Shown here in pieces: positions 34,917 to 42,773 of a stretch of 42,888 nt of DNA. The stretch is from an uncultured bacterium (GTDB taxonomy: Bacteria > Bacillota > Clostridia > Lachnospirales > Lachnospiraceae). Within the stretch, counting starts at the first letter, position 1, and the number at the start of each line of letters is the position of its first letter. A model generated the notes under the pieces. That model was not told the DNA's origin and did not search any database. It saw only the letters and a list, made by a program, of their open reading frames with translations. The translations under genes and the position numbers were made by a program. The stretch is from NCBI GenBank assembly GCA_905215405.1, contig CAJMQE010000026.1:1-42888 (forward strand), written 5' to 3'.

Positions 34917-35483
34917 ATGAATGACAAGCCAATGGACCTAAGATCCCGTTACTCACAGAAAGTAATTATGGAAGCTTTACTTGGATTATTAGACGAAAAA
35001 CCAGTCGATAAAATTACTGTCACTGATATTTGTACCCGGGCACAGATCAACCGCGGCACATTTTATAAATATTATCTGAATGTTACTGATTTATATGAGA
35101 AAACAGAGGACTCTGTAATAGATGAGATCATTCACCCAAACTATTCTGACGTAGATGGTGACAGCTGCCAGAATGTAGAATATATGGAAAAGTTGTTGTG
35201 TACCATTCGAGATAGCGAAAAGCTCCAGTGCTTTATTCACACCAATGAAGGCATTTATCATTTTGCTCAGAAAGCGCTTCACTATATGGAAGATAAAACG
35301 ATCCAGACCTGGCTTACCAAGTACGATAATCTCAGTTATACCCGAGCCCGCTACATCTATCATTATATCGTGGGCGGCTATATCGAAGTCATTACCCTGT
35401 GGGTCTGTCAGGGATTTGTTGAACCCGTAGACGAAATCTGTGAACTGATCTGTATGATTGATCTGTCCCACTTTGGGCTATAA
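34917..35483 (+). CDS. TetR/AcrR family transcriptional regulator
   Basis: This 188-residue regulator has the N-terminal helix-turn-helix typical of TetR proteins: ITVTDICTRAQINRGTFYKYY at about residues 33-53, followed by a helical ligand-binding domain ending VGGYIEVITLWVCQGF. The start is the ATG with AAAGGAG upstream; a frame opening 35 codons earlier has no ribosome site and overlaps the operator. It is divergent from the MMPL transporter, so it probably represses it and senses a transported or toxic compound. The C-terminal domain resembles the group found with DhaS-like regulators, but the ligand is unknown. Confidence 0.92.
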   Translation: MNDKPMDLRSRYSQKVIMEALLGLLDEKPVDKITVTDICTRAQINRGTFYKYYLNVTDLYEKTEDSVIDEIIHPNYSDVDGDSCQNVEYMEKLLCTIRDSEKLQCFIHTNEGIYHFAQKALHYMEDKTIQTWLTKYDNLSYTRARYIYHYIVGGYIEVITLWVCQGFVEPVDEICELICMIDLSHFGL

Positions 35484-35486
35484 ATT

Positions 35487-35537
35487 AAAAATAGCATTTG
35501 TGACCAATTCTTTTATTTGACCACAAATGCTATTTTT
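35487..35537. terminator. Shared bidirectional terminator
   Basis: AAAAATAGCATTTGTG (35487-35502) pairs perfectly with CACAAATGCTATTTTT (35522-35537). It lies between the convergent TetR and ABC ATPase genes and serves both. Confidence 0.9.
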
Positions 35538-35539
35538 TA

Positions 35540-36187
35540 TCAATCTACATGCTCTTCCTTAGACACCCGACCTTCTGCCACATGAATAATCTCATCGGAA
35601 AGCAGTTCTAATTCTTCACTATCATGACATGCAAGAATCACAATTGCGCCTCTTTCCTTTTGCTCTTTCAGAATATCCCTCACTCTTAATGCTCCACTTT
35701 CATCCAATGCATTAATAGGCTCATCTAAAATCACAATTTCTGGCTCTTCCATAACCGCAGCCGCAATTCCAAGCCGTTGCTTCATTCCAAGTGAATATTT
35801 TCTATAGCTACGTTTATCATCTGGATCCAGCCCGACCTCATCAAGTGTACTACGAATTTTTTCGTCCCCTATCCGATTTTGAATGGAGGCTAACATTTGC
35901 AGATTTTTAATTCCAGTATATCCAGGAATAAATGAAGGATTTTCTATTAATACACCTACGCTTCGCGGAAATGAAATCTGTTTTCCTAATATTTCACCAT
36001 TTATAGTGATTGTTCCACTTGTAGGAATAATCAGACCACAAATAGCTCTCATAAGCATTGTCTTACCAGACCCATTTTTTCCTTTAAATCCATAAATTCT
36101 TCCACCTTCAAAATTAAGACTGACATCTTTTAATACTTCTATCCCCTTAATTTTCTTATATAGATTTTTTATTTCGATCGTATTCAT
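35540..36187 (-). CDS. ABC transporter ATPase, short form
   Basis: This cytoplasmic ATPase of 215 residues is predicted to power the adjacent membrane proteins. All motifs are present: Walker A GKNGSGKT, signature SLGMKQRLGIAAA, Walker B EIVILDEP and the switch His in ACHDSEE. The start is the ATG with GGAGGGAG upstream, five codons inside the longest frame. It lacks the C-terminal extension of roughly 80-90 residues found in BcrA/NatA-type lantibiotic ATPases, so it is a minimal version. It is the last gene of the nine-gene cassette and shares a terminator with the convergent TetR gene. Confidence 0.92.
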   Translation of the reverse strand: MNTIEIKNLYKKIKGIEVLKDVSLNFEGGRIYGFKGKNGSGKTMLMRAICGLIIPTSGTITINGEILGKQISFPRSVGVLIENPSFIPGYTGIKNLQMLASIQNRIGDEKIRSTLDEVGLDPDDKRSYRKYSLGMKQRLGIAAAVMEEPEIVILDEPINALDESGALRVRDILKEQKERGAIVILACHDSEELELLSDEIIHVAEGRVSKEEHVD

Positions 36188-36230
36188 AGATTCTCCCTCC
36201 AATGTTAGCTTTCATTCATATACAATTACA

Positions 36231-37109
36231 TTATTTGTCTATTGATAATACATCATATTTTCTAAAAAACAGATAGCCTGCACAAAAAGCTGCGACGCTG
36301 CCTAACAGATTCATGTACATAGCACTTGCAAATCTGATTCCATTCTGATTGATTGGACTCAATCGGTATATCATCATATAATTTCCAGGCATAAACCACT
36401 TCATATAAAATGTTGAAAAGATACTCACAGCTACTAAAGTAATATAACTAACAGATGGCACTGTAAAAAATTCTAAAACCATCTGTACAAGTGACAACAT
36501 AACTGATGTACATACAGGCAAGCATATTGCAGTCAATAATACCTGAGACGGATTTATTCTCTCAGGATTATCACATATAAATAACTGTATAATTACCGAT
36601 TGATGTGCTTTCATTACTGACGATAAACTTCCTGTATCAAGCTCCTTACTATTCAGAATACAAATAATTGCTACTCCAATAAACATGCACAAATAATATA
36701 CCAGTACACTACATAAATTCCAAATGCACTTGCTGATCCACCACTCTAGTCTGGACTGGCATCTGACTAATTTTAGTTTTCCATATCCCTGAATATCTCT
36801 TAAAGCATAGTTTCCTATGCAAACAGCCAACACGATATTTATTAGAAAGAATTGTACTGGCACTTTAAATGGAGTTCCTGAACCTGGTACATATTCTTCT
36901 ATTCCCTTAAACAAATAAATAACTGCATCACCAAATGATCCTAGCAAAAATTGATTTGAGTATTTATTAAAGCTGTTTAACCAATCAAAAAATACCTGTG
37001 TGTATACCGCTGAAATTATAATTGGTAATAAAAACAAATACCACCTTTTTAAAATACCCTGATCAAGTTCTGCTCTAAGTTGATTTATTATTGATTTATT
37101 TTTCCTCAT
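36231..37109 (-). CDS. Six-helix ABC-2-like membrane protein (third of three)
   Basis: This 292-residue integral membrane protein has about six helices, beginning WYLFLLPIIISAVYTQVFF after a short basic N-terminus, with a long loop (about residues 40-85) after the first helix. It has no recognisable conserved motif beyond the ABC-2 permease pattern of a cytoplasmic N-terminus and an amphipathic segment after helix two (ALRDIQGYGKLKLVRCQS). Its ATG overlaps the stop of the preceding gene by four bases (ATGA), indicating coupled translation. It probably forms a complex with the upstream membrane protein and the downstream ATPase. Confidence 0.75.
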   Translation of the reverse strand: MRKNKSIINQLRAELDQGILKRWYLFLLPIIISAVYTQVFFDWLNSFNKYSNQFLLGSFGDAVIYLFKGIEEYVPGSGTPFKVPVQFFLINIVLAVCIGNYALRDIQGYGKLKLVRCQSRLEWWISKCIWNLCSVLVYYLCMFIGVAIICILNSKELDTGSLSSVMKAHQSVIIQLFICDNPERINPSQVLLTAICLPVCTSVMLSLVQMVLEFFTVPSVSYITLVAVSIFSTFYMKWFMPGNYMMIYRLSPINQNGIRFASAMYMNLLGSVAAFCAGYLFFRKYDVLSIDK

Positions 37110-37873
37110 AAATTCACTTCTTTCTGCAATAAATCCTTTCTTCTAAAAATCGCAAATCCAAGGAAAAAAACTCCTAAAATGCATATCAATGGAAATACAA
37201 ACTGATTTTTAAAATTTGCTCCTCTATAATAGAACTCAGTACACTCCAAATTCATTCTACTGAAAAAAAGTTGTATAACCGGTGGATATATTCTTTTTTC
37301 CAGCAAAAGAAGGACTATCATGAAAACATAGCCATATAATGGTTGTTTTAGCCACCACCAAATGATTAATATTATCATTGCTGTAACAACGATCTCTGTA
37401 AAAACCAGTAATAAAAAAATGCCACCTACAAATAATACATTCACATTCCTATCGACATGTCTTTGTAAAATAAAATATGCATTACTGTTATCCTGTGTCC
37501 AGTTACATACTAAATTACAATTTAATACCGCATAAACTGTTGTCCAAACAAATATATATGCTGTCAAAGCTGCCGCGATTCGAGTGATCTTCTTACAAAT
37601 TCTGAGCCACATGAATTTCATATTTCCGATACGAACCAGAACTCCCATCCGTAACTCATATTTCATTTTGTTAATAATAATTAACTGTGATAACGGAAGT
37701 ATTAAATAAATCCCTTTTTCATGTGCATAGCAATATGCATCATTAAAACAATATTCTACATTTTGTTCTGCCATATTCATTTTTAATTCCATAAATATAT
37801 ATAATGGCACTGCAATCATAAATACTATAATAATGCTTGCGTCTACTCTGTTCAAAATTGATTTATACTTCAT
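37106..37873 (-). CDS. Six-helix ABC-2-like membrane protein (second of three)
   Basis: This membrane protein of 255 residues has about six helices, including VLFVGGIFLLLVFTEIVV and an aromatic end IIWWWLKQPLYGY. The chosen start (MKYKSILNRVD) has GAGGAG upstream; the longest frame overlaps the preceding gene without a ribosome site. A short charged region KMKYELRMGVLVRIGNMKF after helix two is like the coupling segment of ABC-2 permeases and resembles the equivalent part of the following protein. Its stop overlaps the next start, so the two probably form a heterodimer. No family name is assigned. Confidence 0.75.
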   Translation of the reverse strand: MKYKSILNRVDASIIIVFMIAVPLYIFMELKMNMAEQNVEYCFNDAYCYAHEKGIYLILPLSQLIIINKMKYELRMGVLVRIGNMKFMWLRICKKITRIAAALTAYIFVWTTVYAVLNCNLVCNWTQDNSNAYFILQRHVDRNVNVLFVGGIFLLLVFTEIVVTAMIILIIWWWLKQPLYGYVFMIVLLLLEKRIYPPVIQLFFSRMNLECTEFYYRGANFKNQFVFPLICILGVFFLGFAIFRRKDLLQKEVNL

Positions 37874-37884
37874 AAGCTCCTCAT

Positions 37885-38451
37885 TTATTCGAATACTAAT
37901 TCTTTTTGTACCGGATACCACCAATATACCAATACAAAATTATCTTGTTCTAATTTATTCAGACTGCTACGTTTTATCAAAGATCCCGCGATTGCAACTG
38001 TTGACAGTACAACATCCTGTACTTCTCCAGGTTCGATTGTATTCATTGATGAAGTTCCTTGTACGATTATTCCATTGTTCAATCCACTCTTTTGAGCAAT
38101 CATATTATATCCATCCGTTTCATACTGCAGTGTCTGATCCGTTTTATTCTGATATCTGACCTGAAACACAATAATTCTATATGTATTAATATCTCTATCT
38201 ACTAAGTTATCAAATTCAGTAAAATTCGGGTAAATCTCATGATATTGTTCATAGGTATAAACGCCATGACTTAGCGGTGTAATTTCCAACCCATTTTCAT
38301 TTGCAGGATTTGATACGGTATATCTCTCTACTGTTGAAACGTTGGGAAATCTCTGATTAATATCATAGATGAAATAACCGATTGTACCGATCCCCAATAA
38401 GCACAATACAAGTAGAATACCAAGAACTGTATTCTTTCTCCTATAAAACAT
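37885..38451 (-). CDS. Membrane-anchored extracytoplasmic beta-sandwich protein
   Basis: This 188-residue protein has one N-terminal membrane helix (TVLGILLVLCLLGIGTIGYF) and an extracytoplasmic domain. The strand pattern YRIIVFQVRYQNKTDQTLQY and later EPGEVQDVVLSTVAI suggests a DUF4352-like Ig fold. I recall DUF5028 as a candidate family but cannot verify it. The start has GGGGTG nine bases upstream and overlaps the preceding permease gene by 11 bases. A location between two permease genes suggests it is a partner or accessory subunit that faces the outside, possibly for substrate capture or immunity. Confidence 0.7.
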   Translation of the reverse strand: MFYRRKNTVLGILLVLCLLGIGTIGYFIYDINQRFPNVSTVERYTVSNPANENGLEITPLSHGVYTYEQYHEIYPNFTEFDNLVDRDINTYRIIVFQVRYQNKTDQTLQYETDGYNMIAQKSGLNNGIIVQGTSSMNTIEPGEVQDVVLSTVAIAGSLIKRSSLNKLEQDNFVLVYWWYPVQKELVFE

Positions 38452-39268
38452 CAGATTTCACCCCATTTCTAAAATATATCAATGCAGATACTCCCCCGAC
38501 CACTAATACTGTTCCTATTACGTTTCTCATTTGTACAACATAAGCCTGAGACATATCTAATAGTTGCATAGGATTTATGCTTCCCATTTGATACCGTACG
38601 ACCAAAAAAGATGAAACGATACCGAGCCCATACCACAAAAGAAAAGGCACCAGACTGAGTAAAAAAACATTTTCAACAATACATGTTGCCGCAAGTGTTA
38701 CACTTGCAAATACACCAGCATAAAGAAATGTAAAAAGTAAATAAATCATTATATATATAAAAGGCCTTGCATAAAATATATTCTGAATCATGCTTGCTGC
38801 TGACATATACTGCCCATTTCTCACTGGATTCAATGCCGGTAACAAGCATAGAGCAACTATTAAATTAAGTACATATGGAATAACTACAACAATTCCTGCA
38901 CTCGTAAAAGTAACAATATATTTAGCAATTAGATAATTTCTTTTCTTATTTCTTGTAAAAATGTTCTTTATATATCCATTTTTAATATCTGAATGATACG
39001 TCAATGCGTATGGCAACATTGCTAAAACTGGAAATATTGTTAAGAACGTCTCTTTATATGGACTTGCAAAATTCATTCCAATCCAAAATTGAAATACAGA
39101 ATATGGTAATCCACTATGTCCATTGTAATATGCTAAAGGATTCTTTGCATATGGATATAATTCAAATATGATCTGAGCAATCGCAATCATACAACCAATT
39201 CCCAGCGACAGCCATATAAACTTGCCTTTGACAACGCGCTCCGCTTCTATTTTTAATTGTTCTCTCAC
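38441..39268 (-). CDS. Six-helix ABC-2-like membrane protein (first of three)
   Basis: This 275-residue integral membrane protein starts at a GTG preceded by GGGG. About six helices are visible, beginning FIWLSLGIGCMIAIAQIIFEL. The segment SDIKNGYIKNIFTRNKKRNYLIAKY after helix two is the charged coupling region seen in BcrB/lantibiotic-immunity ABC-2 permeases. It is the clearest permease of the three in the cassette. Its 3' end overlaps the next gene by 11 bases. Function is probably transport or immunity for the small secreted protein encoded two genes upstream. Confidence 0.8.
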   Translation of the reverse strand: MREQLKIEAERVVKGKFIWLSLGIGCMIAIAQIIFELYPYAKNPLAYYNGHSGLPYSVFQFWIGMNFASPYKETFLTIFPVLAMLPYALTYHSDIKNGYIKNIFTRNKKRNYLIAKYIVTFTSAGIVVVIPYVLNLIVALCLLPALNPVRNGQYMSAASMIQNIFYARPFIYIMIYLLFTFLYAGVFASVTLAATCIVENVFLLSLVPFLLWYGLGIVSSFLVVRYQMGSINPMQLLDMSQAYVVQMRNVIGTVLVVGGVSALIYFRNGVKSDVL

Positions 39269-39321
39269 ACTCTTTTCCCCACCTTTACTGTATTTGCTGA
39301 TTAGTCGACTTTATTTGCTAA

Positions 39322-40128
39322 TTAGTCAGCTTTATTATATTTATTATCTACTAAATCAAGCCTTAACATATAACTTCCATCTGGAATTTTATTGTCCCCC
39401 AGGCCATTTTTACTGTTTAAAAATCCACTGAATAAATATACATTACGTAGTACCCCGGCCGCACTTCCAACTCTCATAACCACAACTGTTTCTATTTCCT
39501 CATCATCGGAAAATTCATACATCAGTGCATCTTTATGTGGAATCTCTGGAGAATCTAAACTTTTATACTGATCAAACCCTAATGATTCACCCGATGTAAT
39601 TCTAGTATACTTTTTATCTCCATCTTTGTTAAAAAGCAACGGTGATATATTAATTTTTCTATTATCTGAAGTTGCCGAGATATTTTTAATTTTTAATTTT
39701 ATAAGAATATATTGGACTCCACCTTTGATATAAGAACCATCTTCCTTAAATGATTGGGTTCCTCCTAAATTATTCTGTTTTACGATAAAATCTCTAAATT
39801 CTGTACTCCCCTCAATCTCATCCAATGCTAATAAATTTTTCTCTACTCGCCAGACATCACTTATACTTATTTCATATCCACCATATGTACAACTCTGTCC
39901 TTTCTCAACTTCGGATACCTTTGCATCTTCTGCATCACCATCAATTTCCTCATCTGTGTGATCCTCTATATCATTTACTGATGCATCACTGATATCTTTC
40001 GTCTGCTTTTCATTACTAACAAGTGAATGATTATCATCTTTATTAATTGCATCTTCTACTGAATATTTCTGACAGGAACAGCATAGTAGCATTACACAAA
40101 ACAAAACTATAACTAACTTTTTTTTCAT
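39322..40128 (-). CDS. Secreted lipoprotein of unknown function
   Basis: This 268-residue lipoprotein has signal MKKKLVIVLFCVMLLCCSC, with Cys19 the probable lipidated residue. A very acidic linker of about 50 residues follows (DASVNDIEDHTDEEIDGDAE). The C-terminal domain (about 75-268) is beta-rich; YILIKLKIKNISATSDNRKI is the typical strand pair of DUF4352-like Ig domains and matches the pattern in the membrane-anchored protein of this cassette. I recall DUF5027 as a possible family name, unverified. AAGGA precedes the start. It directly follows the small secreted protein gene and may bind it or confer immunity. Confidence 0.75.
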   Translation of the reverse strand: MKKKLVIVLFCVMLLCCSCQKYSVEDAINKDDNHSLVSNEKQTKDISDASVNDIEDHTDEEIDGDAEDAKVSEVEKGQSCTYGGYEISISDVWRVEKNLLALDEIEGSTEFRDFIVKQNNLGGTQSFKEDGSYIKGGVQYILIKLKIKNISATSDNRKINISPLLFNKDGDKKYTRITSGESLGFDQYKSLDSPEIPHKDALMYEFSDDEEIETVVVMRVGSAAGVLRNVYLFSGFLNSKNGLGDNKIPDGSYMLRLDLVDNKYNKAD

Positions 40129-40178
40129 ATTATTTTCCTTTTATTCAATAAAGGCTGTTTCAATTACAGCTGACTTAT

Positions 40179-40613
40179 TTAGATACTATCAGGACTCCAG
40201 AGACCACTAAATACTCCGTCTCCAGCCCCCGAATGACGTGCCTTAATATATGCATAATCTCCATCATTTTCATATACATAATTTGTCATTTTGCGAATTG
40301 TACCTTCGTAATATGTATAAGGACCTCCCGTTTCAAAATCTCGATTATCATCTGTGTCCCATCCCCATACATAGGCATCATAAGAGTCTCCAGGTGTATT
40401 TGAGCTTGTACAGTTCATATAAACGTATGAGTCATCTTCTTTTACTCGTTCTGGTGTTGTTTGCCAGTATCCATTTCCAAAATTAAATGCAAAATCTGAA
40501 TCATGATAATTATTGGCAAATACTGGTGTAACAGCCATCGCCATCATTGCTCCAACCATAAAACCTGTAACAACCTTGTTTTTTAGATTTTTTCTGTTCT
40601 TTTTTAATTTCAT
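40179..40613 (-). CDS. Small secreted protein, possible bacteriocin or signal
   Basis: This 144-residue precursor has a signal peptide ending AVTPVFA, giving a mature protein of about 110 residues starting NNYHDSDFAFNF. The mature part is acidic and rich in Tyr, Trp, Gly and Asp, has a single Cys, and ends GVFSGLWSPDSI. From memory it resembles small secreted proteins annotated as lactococcin-972-like or DUF2712, but I cannot confirm either. GGAGG lies eight bases upstream. It is the first gene after the two-component system and has its own candidate promoter with an AgrA-like direct repeat, so it is probably the main target of that system. A weak hairpin (40154-40170) follows it. Confidence 0.78.
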   Translation of the reverse strand: MKLKKNRKNLKNKVVTGFMVGAMMAMAVTPVFANNYHDSDFAFNFGNGYWQTTPERVKEDDSYVYMNCTSSNTPGDSYDAYVWGWDTDDNRDFETGGPYTYYEGTIRKMTNYVYENDGDYAYIKARHSGAGDGVFSGLWSPDSI

Positions 40614-40665
40614 TTTTAAACCTCCATTTTGCTACAATATACTATTGAAACAGCCCTCTAATAAA

Positions 40666-40694
40666 AATATACCTCTGGATACTTCAATTGAAAA
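40666..40694 (-). promoter_or_regulatory. Candidate activated promoter of the secreted protein gene
   Basis: On the minus strand, TATATT (40666-40671) is preceded, after 17 bases, by a poor minus-35 element TTTTCA (40689-40694). The direct repeats at 40703-40734 end eight bases upstream of it. A weak minus-35 element plus upstream direct repeats is the pattern of promoters that need a LytTR activator. Confidence 0.45.
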
Positions 40695-40702
40695 GAGGGG
40701 GT

Positions 40703-40734
40703 GGCACCAATGGTTATCCGGCAGGCACGAACGG
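40703..40734 (-). promoter_or_regulatory. LytTR-type direct repeats
   Basis: Read on the minus strand, AACCGTTCGTGCC and AACCATTGGTGCC match at 11 of 13 positions and are spaced exactly 21 bases start to start, two helical turns. Both resemble the AgrA/ComE half-site in which GTT or ATT is central. They lie between the sensor kinase stop codon and the small secreted protein gene. The upstream gene encodes a LytTR regulator that is the obvious ligand. Confidence 0.65.
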
Positions 40735-40740
40735 TTTTAT

Positions 40741-42063
40741 TTATATTCTAACCTCACAGCAGAAAAATTCTCCTTCTTCGTAAATATCCAGATAACCATC
40801 GTTTTTACTTACAATATCTCTGATATTCTGCATACCAAAACCGTGCTGTGCCAAATTCGTTTTCGTCGTCTTCAGATCTTTATTTGCTTGTAGCACGGAA
40901 CTTAATATTCTATTTTTAATAAGAATTTCCATTACCTCTTCATGCATGGTCACGCTGATATCAATATTTCTTTGTCCTTTTGGATTCTTTAACTCAGCCT
41001 CTATTGCATTGTCTAAAAGATTTCCCAGTACACAACACAATTCCACATCACTGAGCCTGTCTACATTTTGATCTACTGATGCTGATGTACATATCTCGTG
41101 TTCATTACAATACATTAGTTTAGAATTTATTACCGCATTAACAACCTGGTTCTTTGATTTTACATATTCCTGCATAATAGACGTACTATCTGCATATTGG
41201 GCAATATATTCTCTAGTTCGCTCTAAACCATGTTCATCATCTTTTAGCAGCATATTTATTGTATTAATATGATTTTTTACATCATGTCTGACTCTTCTTG
41301 CCTGCTCGTCCAGTTGATAAACACTCTCCATATATTGTTTTTGCAAATCATTCGCTTTAACGATCTCTAAATATTGCTGCTCTCTTAACTGTGCATCCTT
41401 CATCTGAAATATCAGATATATTAATATTCCATAATTAAAAATGGCTCCTGCTATACTAATTACAGTCGGCTTTTCTCCTCCCATTTTGTACTGGGAAAAA
41501 ATAATTCCAATAGAAACAATCCCATCAACTATCAATATCATCCATTCTCTTCCAGATAACTTATAAGTCTGTTTATTTAGGATTAAATCGATCAGTAAAA
41601 ATATCAGAAAACAAATACCAGCCGACTGCATCATAGTATTGTCATTCCATTTATACCCCTGCCAATAAACCGCAGACATTGAAACAATCAGACTGGCTGT
41701 TGTAAGACCAGCCGTTATAATCGCATATTGCCACTTCAATTTTCCAACAACCAACACAAATGCACTTATAACTATAAAATTTAAAACTATGATCCAATAC
41801 AAAGGAGCTTTCTTCTCATCAATATACTGACTACCTCCAATCATAATCAACAGCGCTGTTATCTCACATACGACATAATTTCCATTCTTATTTATTTGCC
41901 TTTGATTATGGCTACGCACGATCCCATTTCTATACTTTTCCTTCGAATTTCTTTTAAATGCTACAGCAAAACTTAAGGCAATCTGCAAAAGAATGATCTG
42001 CAACAGAACTCTGCCAAAAGTATTTGTTCCGTTAGCCATGAACCGCTCAAATAAATCATTCAT
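40741..42063 (-). CDS. AgrC-like GHKL sensor histidine kinase
   Basis: This 440-residue membrane sensor has about seven N-terminal helices (for example VLLQIILLQIALSFAVAF and YAIITAGLTTASLIVSMSAVYW) covering residues 1-215, a coiled-coil-like linker, an H-box RRVRHDVKNHINTI (His near residue 260), an N-box LGNLLDNAIEAEL and a G-box HGFGMQNI. The polytopic sensor with short loops suits peptide sensing in the membrane, as in AgrC and BlpH families. Its start overlaps the regulator stop by four bases (ATGA). It is followed directly by the direct repeats and the small secreted protein gene, so that protein or a fragment of it may be the signal. Confidence 0.92.
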   Translation of the reverse strand: MNDLFERFMANGTNTFGRVLLQIILLQIALSFAVAFKRNSKEKYRNGIVRSHNQRQINKNGNYVVCEITALLIMIGGSQYIDEKKAPLYWIIVLNFIVISAFVLVVGKLKWQYAIITAGLTTASLIVSMSAVYWQGYKWNDNTMMQSAGICFLIFLLIDLILNKQTYKLSGREWMILIVDGIVSIGIIFSQYKMGGEKPTVISIAGAIFNYGILIYLIFQMKDAQLREQQYLEIVKANDLQKQYMESVYQLDEQARRVRHDVKNHINTINMLLKDDEHGLERTREYIAQYADSTSIMQEYVKSKNQVVNAVINSKLMYCNEHEICTSASVDQNVDRLSDVELCCVLGNLLDNAIEAELKNPKGQRNIDISVTMHEEVMEILIKNRILSSVLQANKDLKTTKTNLAQHGFGMQNIRDIVSKNDGYLDIYEEGEFFCCEVRI

Positions 42064-42773
42064 ATTCTTTTCATCCTCCGCTGATATTGCTTAAAACTCT
42101 CTAAAACACTATTTTTACTACGTCTGCTCATATCTAGCTTAATATTATTGAAGAGATATACATACTCTTCCTGCATGCTTACCTTTTTGATATACTTTAA
42201 ATTAACGAGATACTTTTTATGTATGCGGACAAAATCATACTGCAATAGCTGCTTTTCTGTCTCTATCATACTTTTCCGGACTTCATAACTGTATTTTGTA
42301 GTATTTATCACAACATTATGTTTATCACTCATGACATAACATATATTTTCAATTGCTATTTGCTCACTATCATTTCTACTATCAAGCATAAATATACCAT
42401 TTTGAAGCATCACAGCCTTTAGTTTCCCCATTACTTTTGGCAATACTTCCAAATAATTCTCTTTTCTTAGGAAATAAAAAGGCTGATATTCAAAGCTATC
42501 ATATACAAGTGCACTATTAGAGGTAAGAAAAATCAAATATGTCTTAATATGCCTGGACGACATTGCCTGTGCTGTCTCAAATCCTGTCATTCCCTTCATA
42601 TAAAGATCCAAAAAAACAGCATCATAATTACATAGCTTACATCCGACCAGAAATTCTTCTCCACTATGATACAGATCCACCTGTATTGGATTTTCCTCTG
42701 CTGCAAAAGATAAAAGATTATCCCTCAAAGTATGACATAACATTACATCATCATCGCAAATTGCTAAATTCAT
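42060..42773 (-). CDS. LytTR response regulator
   Basis: This 237-residue regulator has an N-terminal receiver domain (MNLAICDDDVMLCHTLRDNL; the phospho-acceptor Asp is in DAVFLDLYMKGMTG) and a C-terminal LytTR DNA-binding domain (from about residue 135: FVRIHKKYLVNLKYIKKV). The position that is usually Lys near the end of the receiver is present in FYFLRKENYLEVL. AAAGGAG lies before the chosen ATG; a start five codons earlier is rejected. It is the first gene of the cassette and overlaps the kinase gene, and probably binds the direct repeats at 40703-40734. Confidence 0.93.
   Translation of the reverse strand: MNLAICDDDVMLCHTLRDNLLSFAAEENPIQVDLYHSGEEFLVGCKLCNYDAVFLDLYMKGMTGFETAQAMSSRHIKTYLIFLTSNSALVYDSFEYQPFYFLRKENYLEVLPKVMGKLKAVMLQNGIFMLDSRNDSEQIAIENICYVMSDKHNVVINTTKYSYEVRKSMIETEKQLLQYDFVRIHKKYLVNLKYIKKVSMQEEYVYLFNNIKLDMSRRSKNSVLESFKQYQRRMKRI

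Noticed and set aside
40179..40613. Firm naming of the small secreted protein as lactococcin 972
   Set aside because: The length and C-terminus differ from lactococcin 972 and there is no large associated membrane protein. The similarity is only from memory, so it was left as a possibility.
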